From the IMG/VR virus record IMGVR_UViG_3300042400_001354, positions 1 to 63,574 of that record: 63,574 nt of DNA; one strand, given 5' to 3'. Positions 23,861 to 32,241 of the stretch are shown here, piece after piece. This stretch comes from a virus. The translations under genes were made by a program, and so were the position numbers. Within the stretch, counting starts at the first letter, position 1; every line of letters starts with the position of its first letter. Under the pieces are notes generated by a model, which did no database searches, was not told the origin of the DNA, and worked only from the letters and a program-made list of their open reading frames with translations.

Positions 23861-24949
23861 TTATTCTTCCTCCTCATTAGCTACAACAAACGCAGTTTCA
23901 ATATCTTTATCAGGAACGGTATCATTAGCTAATAACGCTCCATGAGATACTTGATAATTTTGTTTGAGCCAAGCAGAAAAAGATTTATCTAAAATAATAG
24001 AATTCCAAAAGTCATTTGAATCAGTATCTTTAATACGATATTTTTTATCTTCAATTTCACCAGTTACTGTATTTACTTTTGAATACCAACCATTACTAGG
24101 TTTTACTACATGACCTGATTCAAGAGCAATATCCAATAATCCACTCCATTTTGAAATACCTCCTTCAAATTTTACAGTAATAGGTATTTTAGATTTTTCT
24201 CGTACATAACGAGATTTTTCAACATTAATAACAAAATTATAACCAGCTAATTCTGACCCATCTTTTTCTTGTTGACGACCAATAATCCAAATTGTATCTG
24301 ACGAATAAATTGAACCAGTACCACCAGAAACAACATCTTTTGCATACAATTCCATTGTTTTGTAAGTATGGTTAATAACAATTAATGGAATATCTTTAAT
24401 TGTTAAACTTGGAGTAACAATACGGAACAATGATTTTAACTGTTTTGCTCTAGTCATATCAACTGTTGATTTACCATCAAGAGCATCTTCAACTTCTTTT
24501 TTAGATGCCAAGTTACCAACAGAATCCACTAAGATAATAACTTTATCTTCATGAGACAACACATTTACTTGTTGACTTAGATCAAATTTTAATTGCTCAA
24601 CATCTGAGATTGGAGAATGTAAAACACGGTCTAAATCAATACCAACTGAAGAAAAATATGCTTGAGGAGTACCAAATTCTGAATCATAGAATAATAATAC
24701 CGCTTCTGGATATTTGTCCAAATAAGCTTTCGCCATAATTAACGAAAATAATGTTTTAAAATGTCTACTTGGGCCAGCAATAGTTGTTAATCCTGGAGTC
24801 AACCCACCATCCAAACTACCAGATAGAGCAATATTAATTGCAGGTACTGATGTTTGAATCATATCTTTTTTATTAAAGAATTTAGATTTAGATAATACTG
24901 CTGTTTCTTTAATCGTACTATTCTTTTTAATTTTATCTAATAAACTCAT
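23861..24949 (-). CDS. uvsX: UvsX RecA-like recombinase
   Basis: Catalyses strand invasion for recombination-dependent replication with UvsY, gp32 and gp41. 362 residues. Walker A is GPSRHFKT (about 58-65), an atypical form also seen in T4 UvsX (GPSKSFKS); Walker B is VIILVDSVGNL; the DNA-binding loop region follows (VVSGGTGSIYSSDTIW). Ends in the acidic tail EEEE typical for UvsX. Preceded by a tiny coupled frame at 24946. Confidence 0.95.
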   Translation of the reverse strand: MSLLDKIKKNSTIKETAVLSKSKFFNKKDMIQTSVPAINIALSGSLDGGLTPGLTTIAGPSRHFKTLFSLIMAKAYLDKYPEAVLLFYDSEFGTPQAYFSSVGIDLDRVLHSPISDVEQLKFDLSQQVNVLSHEDKVIILVDSVGNLASKKEVEDALDGKSTVDMTRAKQLKSLFRIVTPSLTIKDIPLIVINHTYKTMELYAKDVVSGGTGSIYSSDTIWIIGRQQEKDGSELAGYNFVINVEKSRYVREKSKIPITVKFEGGISKWSGLLDIALESGHVVKPSNGWYSKVNTVTGEIEDKKYRIKDTDSNDFWNSIILDKSFSAWLKQNYQVSHGALLANDTVPDKDIETAFVVANEEEE

Positions 24950-25023
24950 ACTATTTTCACCTCTTTTTTATTATATTCAAAATCGTAATCATCGTTAAAA
25001 TGTTTAATAAAACCACAATGCAT
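24946..25023 (-). CDS. Possible 25-residue leader peptide of uvsX
   Basis: ATG 25023 has a good Shine-Dalgarno (TAGGTAGG) and the frame (MHCGFIKHFNDDYDFEYN...) ends in TGA overlapping the uvsX ATG (ATGA). It fills the gap between gene 43 and uvsX exactly. Composition is polar and plausible. Might act as a translational coupler; could also be chance. Confidence 0.4.
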   Translation of the reverse strand: MHCGFIKHFNDDYDFEYNKKEVKIV

Positions 25024-25034
25024 AAATTACCTAC

Positions 25035-27560
25035 CTAACTAAAAAAATCTTCAATACTATTCATTCGTTCATGAGACCAACCAACAGCCTCTAACATACC
25101 ATTTAATGGATCTAAAAATGTTTTTTCGTACTGTTTCTCGTAATCAACATACTTATCCAACCCAAATTCAGGAGGTAATCCAACTGAAAATGAAATTACT
25201 TCATTTTTTAATGGATTAGGTTTTTTCAAATAACAAAACTTAATATTCTCACCTTCACCAATATTTTCATACTTATGGTGAAGGTTTAATTCTTTAAGTC
25301 TAGTATTATATAGAATAGCTCCTTTAGTATGGATAGGACAACCGCTGGCATACAATGTTTTTGAATCACTATATTTTTCAATACCATTTACGCCACGCGG
25401 AAATGAAATTTCTTCAACAGAATAATTGTAAAATTCAGATTTAACACCGGAAACGAAATCCTGAACATCAGATTCAGTACCATTTAAGATTAAACCTACA
25501 GATTTCTTTAATTTATCTCTAATAACTTTCGGTGTTGAAGATTTAACAACTTCTAGACCCATAATTTTTAATTTAGGTTCGTTATACACAACACCTTCAT
25601 TTTCGTAAACGTTTAATGCATAACGTTTTTTGCCAGTCCAAAAACCTTTAGAACTAATCGCTTCTAATTTAAACGAAATACAATCCCGATGTACATTTGT
25701 ATACCGCTGAAGTTCATAACAACATTCATTAATGATTGGATCAATTTTTTCTCGACAAATTTTACTTAGTACAGGAATAATTTCCTTAACATCTTTATTA
25801 GAATAAAATTTATCAACAATCGACTCAAGTGTTAAATAAATTGAATCAGTATCTTGATAAATTACCCAAGGATATTGAGTTTTAAATAGAGAATTCAATT
25901 TTTTATCTACATATTCACCAACGCTGATAATAATATATCGACCAGATAAAGTTACAGCTCTAGCATTTTCTAAAGTATAATATCTAAAGAATGCATTACC
26001 TAGTGCGCCATACAAACTATTCATAGCAATTTTAAATGCCATTTGTTCGTTATTATATTTTGAGATTAAATTATGTAATCGTTTATATTCAGCTTTAGCT
26101 TCTTTTTTATCTATTTTAGAACCTTTTAATAATTCTAATTCGCTCTCATAACGCAACATTGTTGATTTTGCTTCTTTACGTTTTTTCATGTAAATATCAA
26201 TCAACTCAGGGATCACACCAACTTTATCTTTTCTATACATAGCACCATTAGCTGCTACAGTATATTCCTCAGGAAAATCGTATTCTTTATTCAGCAACCC
26301 TTTAGTTGTAATGTTACCATCAAACATACCAACAAAGGTCTCTAGGGATATGTTCCAGGTCTGCATAATACTTGGATACAGACTGGTAGCATCAAAAGCA
26401 GTAACCCACTTGTAGAATCCTGGAATTGGTTCGCGGACGAACGCTCCTTCAAACTGTTCTGATTTACTATTCTTAGATCTTGGTGGAATAACAACATTTT
26501 TAGATTTCAAATGATTAAAAATAATTGAATCCCACATACGAATTTGACTGAATACGTCACCATAATTAACTTTTGCCAAATAAGACGTAGTTAAACATAG
26601 TTCGAGCAATTTCATTTTGTCTTCAAGTTCATCTACTCTATCGCAATCGATAGTGTTATATAAGACAAATTTATTCCACCCATAAGTATAAAAATCTTTA
26701 AACGTATCAAATTCGCTATGATCTAATTTACCACAATTTAATTCAACTTGAGCAATAGTCTCTAAACGATAATTTTCTTGTTTTGTATAAGTGTATTTTT
26801 TGTATAAATCTCTAAAATCAACAACAGGAACACCAACAATTTCATAAAGAGTTGTAGCTTTACCATAATCATCTTTGGTTTTTCGTTCTTTAATACGATT
26901 CCAGGGACTTAATTCTTTAAGCCTATCTTCACTACAAATATTTTTAATTCGATTTACAAGATATTTTATATCAAATCCTTCAACATTCCACCCTGTAATA
27001 ATATCTACATTAGAACGTTTCCAGAAATCAACAAATTGATTTAATAATGAATATTCGTCTTGACATAAAATTAAATCACAATTTTCTATTGGATCTCCAG
27101 TGTATTCTCTGGACATAAATGTTGTATTGCGTTTTGTTTTCATGTTCTTCATAGTAATAAGAAGAACTTCTTCACTTGCTTGATCAGGATTAGGAAAACC
27201 AGATTGTTCTGTTGCAGTTTCAATATCAAGAACAAATGAATTAATATGATCCATACTCCAGTCAATCAGTCCAGTAAATTTATCAGAAATAAACTGGACA
27301 TCAAAACCTATATCACCATAAATTTCAAAATTATCTACATCAGCATATCGTTTAATAAAATCTCTTGTTTCACTAATACTTCCTGGTTGAATTTCTTCTA
27401 CATATTGACCGAAAAGGTTTTGCCACTCACTTTTCTTATTAGATTTCACATAAACTTTAGGCGAGTATTCTAATTTAAATTGAACTCGTCTACCGTCTTC
27501 AATTCCCTTATAAAGAATACTATTGCCTAAAATTGATACATCTGTGTAAAAATTTGACAT
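25035..27560 (-). CDS. 43: Family B DNA polymerase (T4 gp43)
   Basis: Replicative polymerase with 3'-5' proofreading, 841 residues (T4 gp43 is 898). Exonuclease motifs: LDIE (111-114), NVEGFDIKYL and YNTIDCD. Polymerase motifs: FDATSLYPSIM (motif A, about 387), KIAMNSLYGALGN (motif B) and YQDTDSIY (motif C, about 572). The C-terminus SIEDFFS resembles a sliding-clamp-binding peptide like T4 gp43's SLFDMFDF, and is strikingly like the tails of the plus-strand dioxygenase and glycosyltransferase. Immediately follows the Sm-like gene. Confidence 0.97.
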   Translation of the reverse strand: MSNFYTDVSILGNSILYKGIEDGRRVQFKLEYSPKVYVKSNKKSEWQNLFGQYVEEIQPGSISETRDFIKRYADVDNFEIYGDIGFDVQFISDKFTGLIDWSMDHINSFVLDIETATEQSGFPNPDQASEEVLLITMKNMKTKRNTTFMSREYTGDPIENCDLILCQDEYSLLNQFVDFWKRSNVDIITGWNVEGFDIKYLVNRIKNICSEDRLKELSPWNRIKERKTKDDYGKATTLYEIVGVPVVDFRDLYKKYTYTKQENYRLETIAQVELNCGKLDHSEFDTFKDFYTYGWNKFVLYNTIDCDRVDELEDKMKLLELCLTTSYLAKVNYGDVFSQIRMWDSIIFNHLKSKNVVIPPRSKNSKSEQFEGAFVREPIPGFYKWVTAFDATSLYPSIMQTWNISLETFVGMFDGNITTKGLLNKEYDFPEEYTVAANGAMYRKDKVGVIPELIDIYMKKRKEAKSTMLRYESELELLKGSKIDKKEAKAEYKRLHNLISKYNNEQMAFKIAMNSLYGALGNAFFRYYTLENARAVTLSGRYIIISVGEYVDKKLNSLFKTQYPWVIYQDTDSIYLTLESIVDKFYSNKDVKEIIPVLSKICREKIDPIINECCYELQRYTNVHRDCISFKLEAISSKGFWTGKKRYALNVYENEGVVYNEPKLKIMGLEVVKSSTPKVIRDKLKKSVGLILNGTESDVQDFVSGVKSEFYNYSVEEISFPRGVNGIEKYSDSKTLYASGCPIHTKGAILYNTRLKELNLHHKYENIGEGENIKFCYLKKPNPLKNEVISFSVGLPPEFGLDKYVDYEKQYEKTFLDPLNGMLEAVGWSHERMNSIEDFFS

Positions 27561-27884
27561 TTATTTACCTAAAATAAATTTTGGAGAAGGTGTTGTAATA
27601 TGGCCAAAAATTGTATTATATTGTTCTAAAAATTCTTGATCAATCTCAATATAAAATACAATTCTATCAGGATTAAAAGTTATCTTAATATCTGATAGTG
27701 GTTTATTAAATGCTGGAAATGGAGCAAAACCAATATTTTGTTGATTTGAATTTTCTCTAGGAGGAACAGCAATTAACTGTACAGGATTTTTATATACATC
27801 GCCTAATTCAGTTGTTTCTACATATTCAGCAATAACATCTTCACCAGTTGCTGTTCTAAACATTCTAATATTTTCTGACATCAT
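27561..27884 (-). CDS. Sm-like small beta protein (paralog of 41714)
   Basis: 107 residues. Starts IRMFRTATGEDVIAEYVE, a conserved phage pattern predicted to form an Sm/LSm-like beta barrel, followed by KNPVQLIAVP and ITFNPDRIVFYIEIDQEF. The gene at 41714 shares the R-x-x-TGED-x-IA and Pro-containing strand order. Sm proteins bind RNA; here the partner is unknown. Lies between dCMP deaminase (ATGATG overlap) and DNA polymerase. Confidence 0.6.
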   Translation of the reverse strand: MMSENIRMFRTATGEDVIAEYVETTELGDVYKNPVQLIAVPPRENSNQQNIGFAPFPAFNKPLSDIKITFNPDRIVFYIEIDQEFLEQYNTIFGHITTPSPKFILGK

Positions 27885-28384
27885 TTTTCCTCATATTTTA
27901 TGACTTCAACGCCACATTTTGTTAAGAATTGAATACCATCATTTGATCGATATTCATTTTTGTAATATACAGTTTTAATACCAGAACTGTATATTATTTT
28001 CGAACACTGTAAACACGGACTGTGTGTACAGATTAAAATCGCGCCAATTCCAGATTCAGTAGAACTAGCTAATTGTGAAATTGCGTTTGCTTCAGAATGA
28101 ATAACCTCATCATAAGTTTTTAATCCACGCCAGAAAAAAGAATCTGGAATTGACTCAAACCGTTGTTTATCTTCATCGGATAAATCAAAATATTCGGTAT
28201 CTGATAAAAATATTTCTCGCTCGCATTTATTGGGTTCCCAACCTGATGGAAGACCATTATAACCACAGCTAATAATTCGATTATTTTTTATGATAACTGT
28301 ACCGACTTTTAATCGTTCAGCATAAGAGAGTTGCGCTGTGCGATCAGCAACATCCATGAAATATTTAACAAATTTATTTTTCAT
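27881..28384 (-). CDS. cd: dCMP deaminase
   Basis: Converts dCMP to dUMP, the substrate of ThyX. 167 residues. Zinc site: HSEANA (His and catalytic Glu) and SPCLQC (two Cys). An early GTVIIKNNRIISCGYNG segment is typical of the cytidine/deoxycytidylate deaminase fold. Has its own sigma70-type promoter at 28413-28441. A long 40-residue insert between strand 2 and the zinc helix fits T4-type dCMP deaminases. Confidence 0.93.
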   Translation of the reverse strand: MKNKFVKYFMDVADRTAQLSYAERLKVGTVIIKNNRIISCGYNGLPSGWEPNKCEREIFLSDTEYFDLSDEDKQRFESIPDSFFWRGLKTYDEVIHSEANAISQLASSTESGIGAILICTHSPCLQCSKIIYSSGIKTVYYKNEYRSNDGIQFLTKCGVEVIKYEEK

Positions 28385-28412
28385 AACAACACCAAAAATT
28401 TACTATACAATT

Positions 28413-28441
28413 ATTATACTATAATAATTAATTTTTGTAAA
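28413..28441 (-). promoter_or_regulatory. Sigma70-type promoter for dCMP deaminase and gene 43
   Basis: Minus strand: TTTACA (28441-28436), 17-nt spacer ending ATAG, TATAAT (28418-28413). It sits just after the hsp20 terminator, separating the two transcription units. Confidence 0.75.
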
Positions 28442-28443
28442 GC

Positions 28444-28475
28444 AAAAAAAAAACGGCAACTATGGTTGCCGTTTT
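28444..28475 (-). terminator. Strong intrinsic terminator after hsp20
   Basis: 11-bp stem AAAACGGCAAC / GTTGCCGTTTT (28450-28460 and 28465-28475) with a 4-nt loop; on the minus strand it is followed by ten T. Located 8 nt after the hsp20 stop. Confidence 0.92.
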
Positions 28476-28482
28476 GAGATAC

Positions 28483-28917
28483 CTATTCTATATTAAATAT
28501 TTTAGGTTTATGATGTTCTGGAATTACGTTTTTTAACGTTACATATAACATGCCGTCGGACAATGATACTTTCTCAACTTCAACTGTATCCGCGAGAGTA
28601 AACGTTCTTTTGAAATCTCTTTCTGCAATCCCTTTATAGATGTAATATAAAGAATTTGGGTCTTTATTTGTTGATCCAGAAATTGTTAGTTTTCCGGAAT
28701 CCAGAACAACTGAAATTTGCGGTTTAGAATAACCAGCAACCGCCATTTTAATTATAAACTCTTCATCAGATTTTTTTACAATATCATATGGTGGAAATCC
28801 AGTTTGAGGTTTTTCTAATTCTTGGATTCTACGAAATAATTCGTCAAATCCAATAAAAGCTGAATTGTGAATTGATCTAAAATTTTGTTGGTCGAACAAA
28901 GATAATGACTTTGTCAT
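28483..28917 (-). CDS. hsp20: Small heat shock protein, Hsp20/alpha-crystallin
   Basis: 144 residues. The alpha-crystallin domain runs from about PPYDIVKKSDEEFIIKMAVAGYSKPQI to KVSLSDGMLYVTLKNVIPE, with the conserved GxLxV-like DGMLYVTL and a C-terminal PKIFNIE in place of the IxI motif. ATP-independent chaperone that prevents aggregation; common in aquatic T4-like phages, where it may protect phage protein folding. ATG 28917 is preceded by AAGGAGA. Bounded by tandem hairpins upstream and a strong terminator downstream. Confidence 0.92.
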   Translation of the reverse strand: MTKSLSLFDQQNFRSIHNSAFIGFDELFRRIQELEKPQTGFPPYDIVKKSDEEFIIKMAVAGYSKPQISVVLDSGKLTISGSTNKDPNSLYYIYKGIAERDFKRTFTLADTVEVEKVSLSDGMLYVTLKNVIPEHHKPKIFNIE

Positions 28918-28956
28918 AAGTTTCTCCTTAATAATAAGCAAGATTTATTGTAATAC

Positions 28957-29004
28957 AAAGGTTCCCGAAGCGAACCTTTATTTTTGTAGGACCACCCTAC
29001 AAAA
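28957..29004 (-). terminator. Tandem hairpins after the PAAR gene
   Basis: Two adjacent stems: TTTTGTAGG/CCTACAAAA (28982-28990 and 28996-29004, 9 bp) and AAAGGTTC/GAACCTTT (28957-28964 and 28972-28979, 8 bp). In minus-strand RNA the second has a loop containing CUUCGG, the stable UUCG type frequent in T4 intercistronic terminators. U-tracts are short, so termination may be partial or the hairpins may protect mRNA ends. Confidence 0.65.
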
Positions 29005-29008
29005 CTAT

Positions 29009-29314
29009 TTAGCCACCAGCAAAAACGTTTCCGCTTCCACTAGAAATATTTCCAGCATCAGCAGAATCACCATTTCTGGCTACTGGTATACCATTTACAA
29101 AAACGGTACCAGATCCAGCATTGATTTTCGCGGAATGAGGAACACAAGAGTTACCAACGGGGATATTATGGATTCGTATTGCATCACCTTTTCTACATGC
29201 ACCTTCACCATTAACAAACACATTTCCTGATCCAGCTTGGGTCACGGTTGAAGAATCGCAACCGTGACCCGTATTTATTGAATCTGTCCCATCTTTCCTA
29301 GCGATGGCTGGCAT
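29009..29314 (-). CDS. PAAR-repeat spike-tip protein
   Basis: 101 residues of glycine-rich PAAR repeats (PAIARKDGTDS, GHGCDSSTV, GSGNVFVNGEGACRKGD, GSGTVFVNGIPVARNGDSAD, GSGNVFAGG), the fold that caps contractile-tail spikes (T4 gp5.4) and type VI secretion VgrG. Cys and His residues could bind a metal at the tip. It would sharpen the baseplate central spike. Oddly placed among replication genes, coupled to regA by TAATG, but this placement leaves the function clear. Confidence 0.9.
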   Translation of the reverse strand: MPAIARKDGTDSINTGHGCDSSTVTQAGSGNVFVNGEGACRKGDAIRIHNIPVGNSCVPHSAKINAGSGTVFVNGIPVARNGDSADAGNISSGSGNVFAGG

Positions 29315-29715
29315 TATTTTTTAACCTTTCCAATATTATATTTACTTACAAGATTATATTCATGCTTTTCTTTGTAAGATAAAATTTTAATTTGACTAAT
29401 TGGAACTAATGGAGATTTTGATTTATCTAGATTTCTAATTTCCAATAATTCCCAATCTTGTAGTAAATTAACAATGGTATTTCTTCGGGCGATATCATTT
29501 TCGCTAATTTCATGAGTTTTATTATCTAACCCAAATAATTCTTTAAAATGTATAATCGCATATCTACCTTGTCTATGTAGAATATGACAAGATTGATATA
29601 AAGTTTTATCTTTTTTTGATAAAACTCCAATACGAGATAAAGTTTCTTTGATTTTTAAAAAATCATTTTCATCAATGAACACTTCTATTCCGAATCCATT
29701 AAAAATATCACTCAT
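29314..29715 (-). CDS. regA: RegA translational repressor
   Basis: Binds early phage mRNAs near start codons and represses translation. 133 residues (T4 RegA 122). Strong likeness to T4 RegA by eye: DFLKIKETLSRIGVLSKKDKTLYQSCHILHRQGRYAIIHFKELFGL and the end KEKHEYNLVSKYNIG. The first is cited in parts: KETLSRIG, LYQSCHIL and HFKELFG. Location between 62 and 43 is as in T4, with PAAR, hsp20, cd and an Sm-like gene inserted before 43. Confidence 0.92.
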   Translation of the reverse strand: MSDIFNGFGIEVFIDENDFLKIKETLSRIGVLSKKDKTLYQSCHILHRQGRYAIIHFKELFGLDNKTHEISENDIARRNTIVNLLQDWELLEIRNLDKSKSPLVPISQIKILSYKEKHEYNLVSKYNIGKVKK

Positions 29716-30098
29716 TTTATAACTCCAGTTTTATCTATAACTTCCTTAATTGTTTTTATTTGATCAGGAGTAAGAATTCTCAATGCTTCCTTTGCTTTTT
29801 CGGAAGAATACCCGAAATATTCTTTTACACTCTGAATATCATCTGATTCGCTAGATTTATACCACTTTTGAAATGGTCGTTTCTTAGCTTTTAATGTATT
29901 TAGGTAAAAGTGGTATTGTAACTTGTTATCCAAATTTGGATAACGATTCATTTCGTTAACATATAATATTGTATCGTTATGTTGAGAAATTGCTCTATTA
30001 ACGATATAAGGTTTATATTCTTTTTCGTTTTCCGGAGTTAAAATATCTGTTTTAGTTTGTAATACACTAGGTAAAACTTCCTTGAATAAATCAAGCAT
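29712..30098 (-). CDS. 62: Clamp-loader small subunit gp62
   Basis: 128 residues, the short gp62 type (T4 form is 187). Conserved region NDTILYVNEMNRYPNLDNKL followed by FYLNTLKAKKRPFQKWYK. Works with gp44 to load the gp45 clamp. Gene order 44-62-regA is that of T4, with the stop overlapping regA and a strong RBS AGGGGGA upstream. Confidence 0.88.
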   Translation of the reverse strand: MLDLFKEVLPSVLQTKTDILTPENEKEYKPYIVNRAISQHNDTILYVNEMNRYPNLDNKLQYHFYLNTLKAKKRPFQKWYKSSESDDIQSVKEYFGYSSEKAKEALRILTPDQIKTIKEVIDKTGVIK

Positions 30099-30106
30099 AA
30101 TTCCCC

Positions 30107-31045
30107 CTATTTAAATTCCAAATCTACCATACATTCAGTAAAAAATGCCATTAAATTAATTTCATGATCAACAACAAAAGCTGTTTGGTATTGATATTTA
30201 CCAATCAATAAAACTAATGGTGGAACAGAACTTGGTTTCAAAATTTCATTCATATTATCATATAATTTTCGATAAATTGTATGACTATCATTATCTAAAT
30301 TATCAATAACCCATTTTCTAACATTAATAAAATCTTTTTCTTTCATTGCTTTTATTAATGGAGTAATATTTACATCAGAAACTTGAGCTAATAATCCAGC
30401 ATCAATAACTCCACCCATAGAATAACGTTGCAACTCATTTAATACTCTACGATTATCTGGATAATATTTTGCAACTACCTGAGCAACAACTTCTTTATTA
30501 TATGTAACGTTTTCTTGATCAAGAATAAAACAAACCCGTTTTAAAAATCGACCCATTAATTTTTGTTTATCTTCTTTAGCAATTTTCACATCAACCACAG
30601 AACATCTAGAATGTAGCGGTTCGATGATACGATTTTTATAATTGCAAGTAAAAATAAAAGAACAGTTAATTGAAAATTCTTCAATAGCGTTACGAAGCGC
30701 TGGTTGCAAAGAATTTGCATTAAGATAATCTGCTTCATCTATAATAATCACTTTACGCCCACCAGATAATGAAACTGATGATGCATAATTTTTAATTTTA
30801 CCCCTCAGAACATCAATACCATTTTCATCAGATCCATTAATGATGATATAGTCACAACCTACTTCTTTACATAACGCTTTTGCAATAGTAGTTTTACCAA
30901 CACCTGCTGAACCAGCGATTAATAGATTAGGAATTTTACCTTGATTAGCAAATTCTTGAAAAGTAGATTTGATCGATTCAGGAAGAACACAATCAGCAAT
31001 TTTCTCAGGACGATATTTTTCGCACCACAACATTTGTTCACGCAT
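30107..31045 (-). CDS. 44: Clamp-loader ATPase subunit gp44
   Basis: AAA+ ATPase of 312 residues. EKYRPEKI near the start, Walker A GSAGVGKT (45-52), Walker B VIIIDEADYL, sensor 1 FIFTCNYKNRII and the arginine-finger box SRCSVVDVKI. Forms a pentamer with gp62 that opens the sliding clamp. T4 gp44 is 319 residues. Confidence 0.95.
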   Translation of the reverse strand: MREQMLWCEKYRPEKIADCVLPESIKSTFQEFANQGKIPNLLIAGSAGVGKTTIAKALCKEVGCDYIIINGSDENGIDVLRGKIKNYASSVSLSGGRKVIIIDEADYLNANSLQPALRNAIEEFSINCSFIFTCNYKNRIIEPLHSRCSVVDVKIAKEDKQKLMGRFLKRVCFILDQENVTYNKEVVAQVVAKYYPDNRRVLNELQRYSMGGVIDAGLLAQVSDVNITPLIKAMKEKDFINVRKWVIDNLDNDSHTIYRKLYDNMNEILKPSSVPPLVLLIGKYQYQTAFVVDHEINLMAFFTECMVDLEFK

Positions 31046-31069
31046 AATATAATCTCACATTTTAAACAT

Positions 31070-31095
31070 AAAAAAAGGGCGACCCAAGCCACCCT
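31070..31095 (-). terminator. Intrinsic terminator after dsbA
   Basis: In minus-strand RNA: AGGGUGGC-UUGG-GUCGCCCU (two G-U pairs) followed by six or seven U (31076-31070). It lies 12 nt downstream of the dsbA stop and just before gene 44, so expression of 44 may depend on read-through or antitermination. Confidence 0.8.
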
Positions 31096-31106
31096 AAAAT
31101 TTCAAA

Positions 31107-31394
31107 TTATTCAGCTGAATAACCGGATACAATATTTACATATAATTTAGCAAATTCTTTATCTTCAGTATTTTGCTCAGCAAAATTTTGTTTATGATAA
31201 GTTCTAGCTAGACGATTAATAATTTTCTTGGGAAGATCAATCTCATCTTTAATAGAATCGACAATATCCTTTACTGCTAACTTTTCATTATCAACTCGAG
31301 AAAGATGAACTGAAATTTCTTTTAGCCCATCAATTAAAGTTTTTTGTTGTTTTTCGTCTAAAGTACCAAATACAGTTTCAATTGATTGTGACAT
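31107..31394 (-). CDS. dsbA: DsbA-like double-stranded DNA-binding protein
   Basis: 95 residues, all-helical. The C-terminal half (IKDEIDLPKKIINRLARTYHKQN... EDKEFAKLYVNIV) resembles T4 DsbA, which binds late promoter regions and modulates late transcription. In T4 dsbA is beside gene 33 and rnh; here it is between 45 and 44. RBS GGAGG. Confidence 0.75.
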   Translation of the reverse strand: MSQSIETVFGTLDEKQQKTLIDGLKEISVHLSRVDNEKLAVKDIVDSIKDEIDLPKKIINRLARTYHKQNFAEQNTEDKEFAKLYVNIVSGYSAE

Positions 31395-31396
31395 AA

Positions 31397-32080
31397 TTAA
31401 CCTCCAAATTTAGAGGAAGTTTCGATGGTTACCCAGTACTTCAATTCACTTGAAGTTGAAGTCCATGTTGAGATACCTTTACTAGAAATCTCAACATCAT
31501 AAGTATCAGGAATAACTTTTAGATTTTCAGTTTTAAACACCAATTTAAAAACTTTACCTTCTGGGTCGACATCAGCTAGTTCTAACGAGTTTGTATGACT
31601 AGCATCATTAGATTCATCAAAAGTCAATAAATCAACTGTAGTACCATCTGATTCAACAGCAATATGCGGAGCGCCTAATACGCTAGCAGTTTTTAGAACC
31701 CAGTCTAAATCTTCTTTTGAAAAAGTAAATTTAACATCTACTGATGGAAGATTAGGACGTTTATCTGGAGCAACTACAATCATTGATGGATCTGTAATAC
31801 GATATTTAATTTTTGAACGACCACCACGACCTTTAATAATTACATGACTAGAATCAAATTCTAATTCTGAACCTTCTTTGAACAAAGAAGTAACTGAAAG
31901 AAAATTATTTAAATCATAAATCCCGAAATCTTGAGGGATTTCTTCGCTAATAGCAGCATCAGCTAAAATATTTTTCTGAGGACTCATTGTTGAAACGGTA
32001 CTACCCTTTTTAAAGTAAATACCTTGATTGATTGTTGCAAAGTTTTTTAGGATCGCAGTTGTTTCTGGGGAAATTTTCAT
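31397..32080 (-). CDS. 45: Sliding clamp gp45
   Basis: 227 residues (T4 gp45: 228). N-terminus MKISPETTAILKNFATINQG and DFGIYDLNNFLSVTSLF match T4 gp45 closely. Trimeric ring that gives DNA polymerase its processivity and acts as the mobile enhancer of late transcription through gp33/gp55. Docking partners in this window probably include gp43, gp55 and the two plus-strand proteins at 44834 and 46227. Promoter at 32124-32152. Confidence 0.96.
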   Translation of the reverse strand: MKISPETTAILKNFATINQGIYFKKGSTVSTMSPQKNILADAAISEEIPQDFGIYDLNNFLSVTSLFKEGSELEFDSSHVIIKGRGGRSKIKYRITDPSMIVVAPDKRPNLPSVDVKFTFSKEDLDWVLKTASVLGAPHIAVESDGTTVDLLTFDESNDASHTNSLELADVDPEGKVFKLVFKTENLKVIPDTYDVEISSKGISTWTSTSSELKYWVTIETSSKFGG

Positions 32081-32123
32081 ACTTTATTATCACCTCATGT
32101 TAAAAAATCATTTACATTATATA

Positions 32124-32152
32124 TTGTACTATATGTTGACTAAAAAGTCAAA
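32124..32152 (-). promoter_or_regulatory. Sigma70-type promoter for gene 45
   Basis: Minus strand: TTGACT (32152-32147), 17-nt spacer ending ATAG, TACAAT (32129-32124), 44 nt before the gene 45 ATG and just past the last tRNA. Confidence 0.75.
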
Positions 32153-32159
32153 TATTTTT

Positions 32160-32235
32160 TGGTGGGTCTCCTGGGACTCGAACCCAGATCAACCGATTAT
32201 GAGTCGGACGTTCTAAACCTTTGAACTAAAGACCC
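32160..32235 (-). tRNA. tRNA-Met (CAT), elongator type
   Basis: Clover-leaf with acceptor GGGTCTT/GAGACCC (one G-T pair), anticodon loop CTCATAA, T-arm CTGGG-TTCGAGT-CCCAG, and encoded CCA. G1-C72 pairing indicates elongator Met, or Ile if C34 is lysidinylated. Last tRNA of the cluster. Confidence 0.93.
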
Positions 32236-32241
32236 GAAAAT

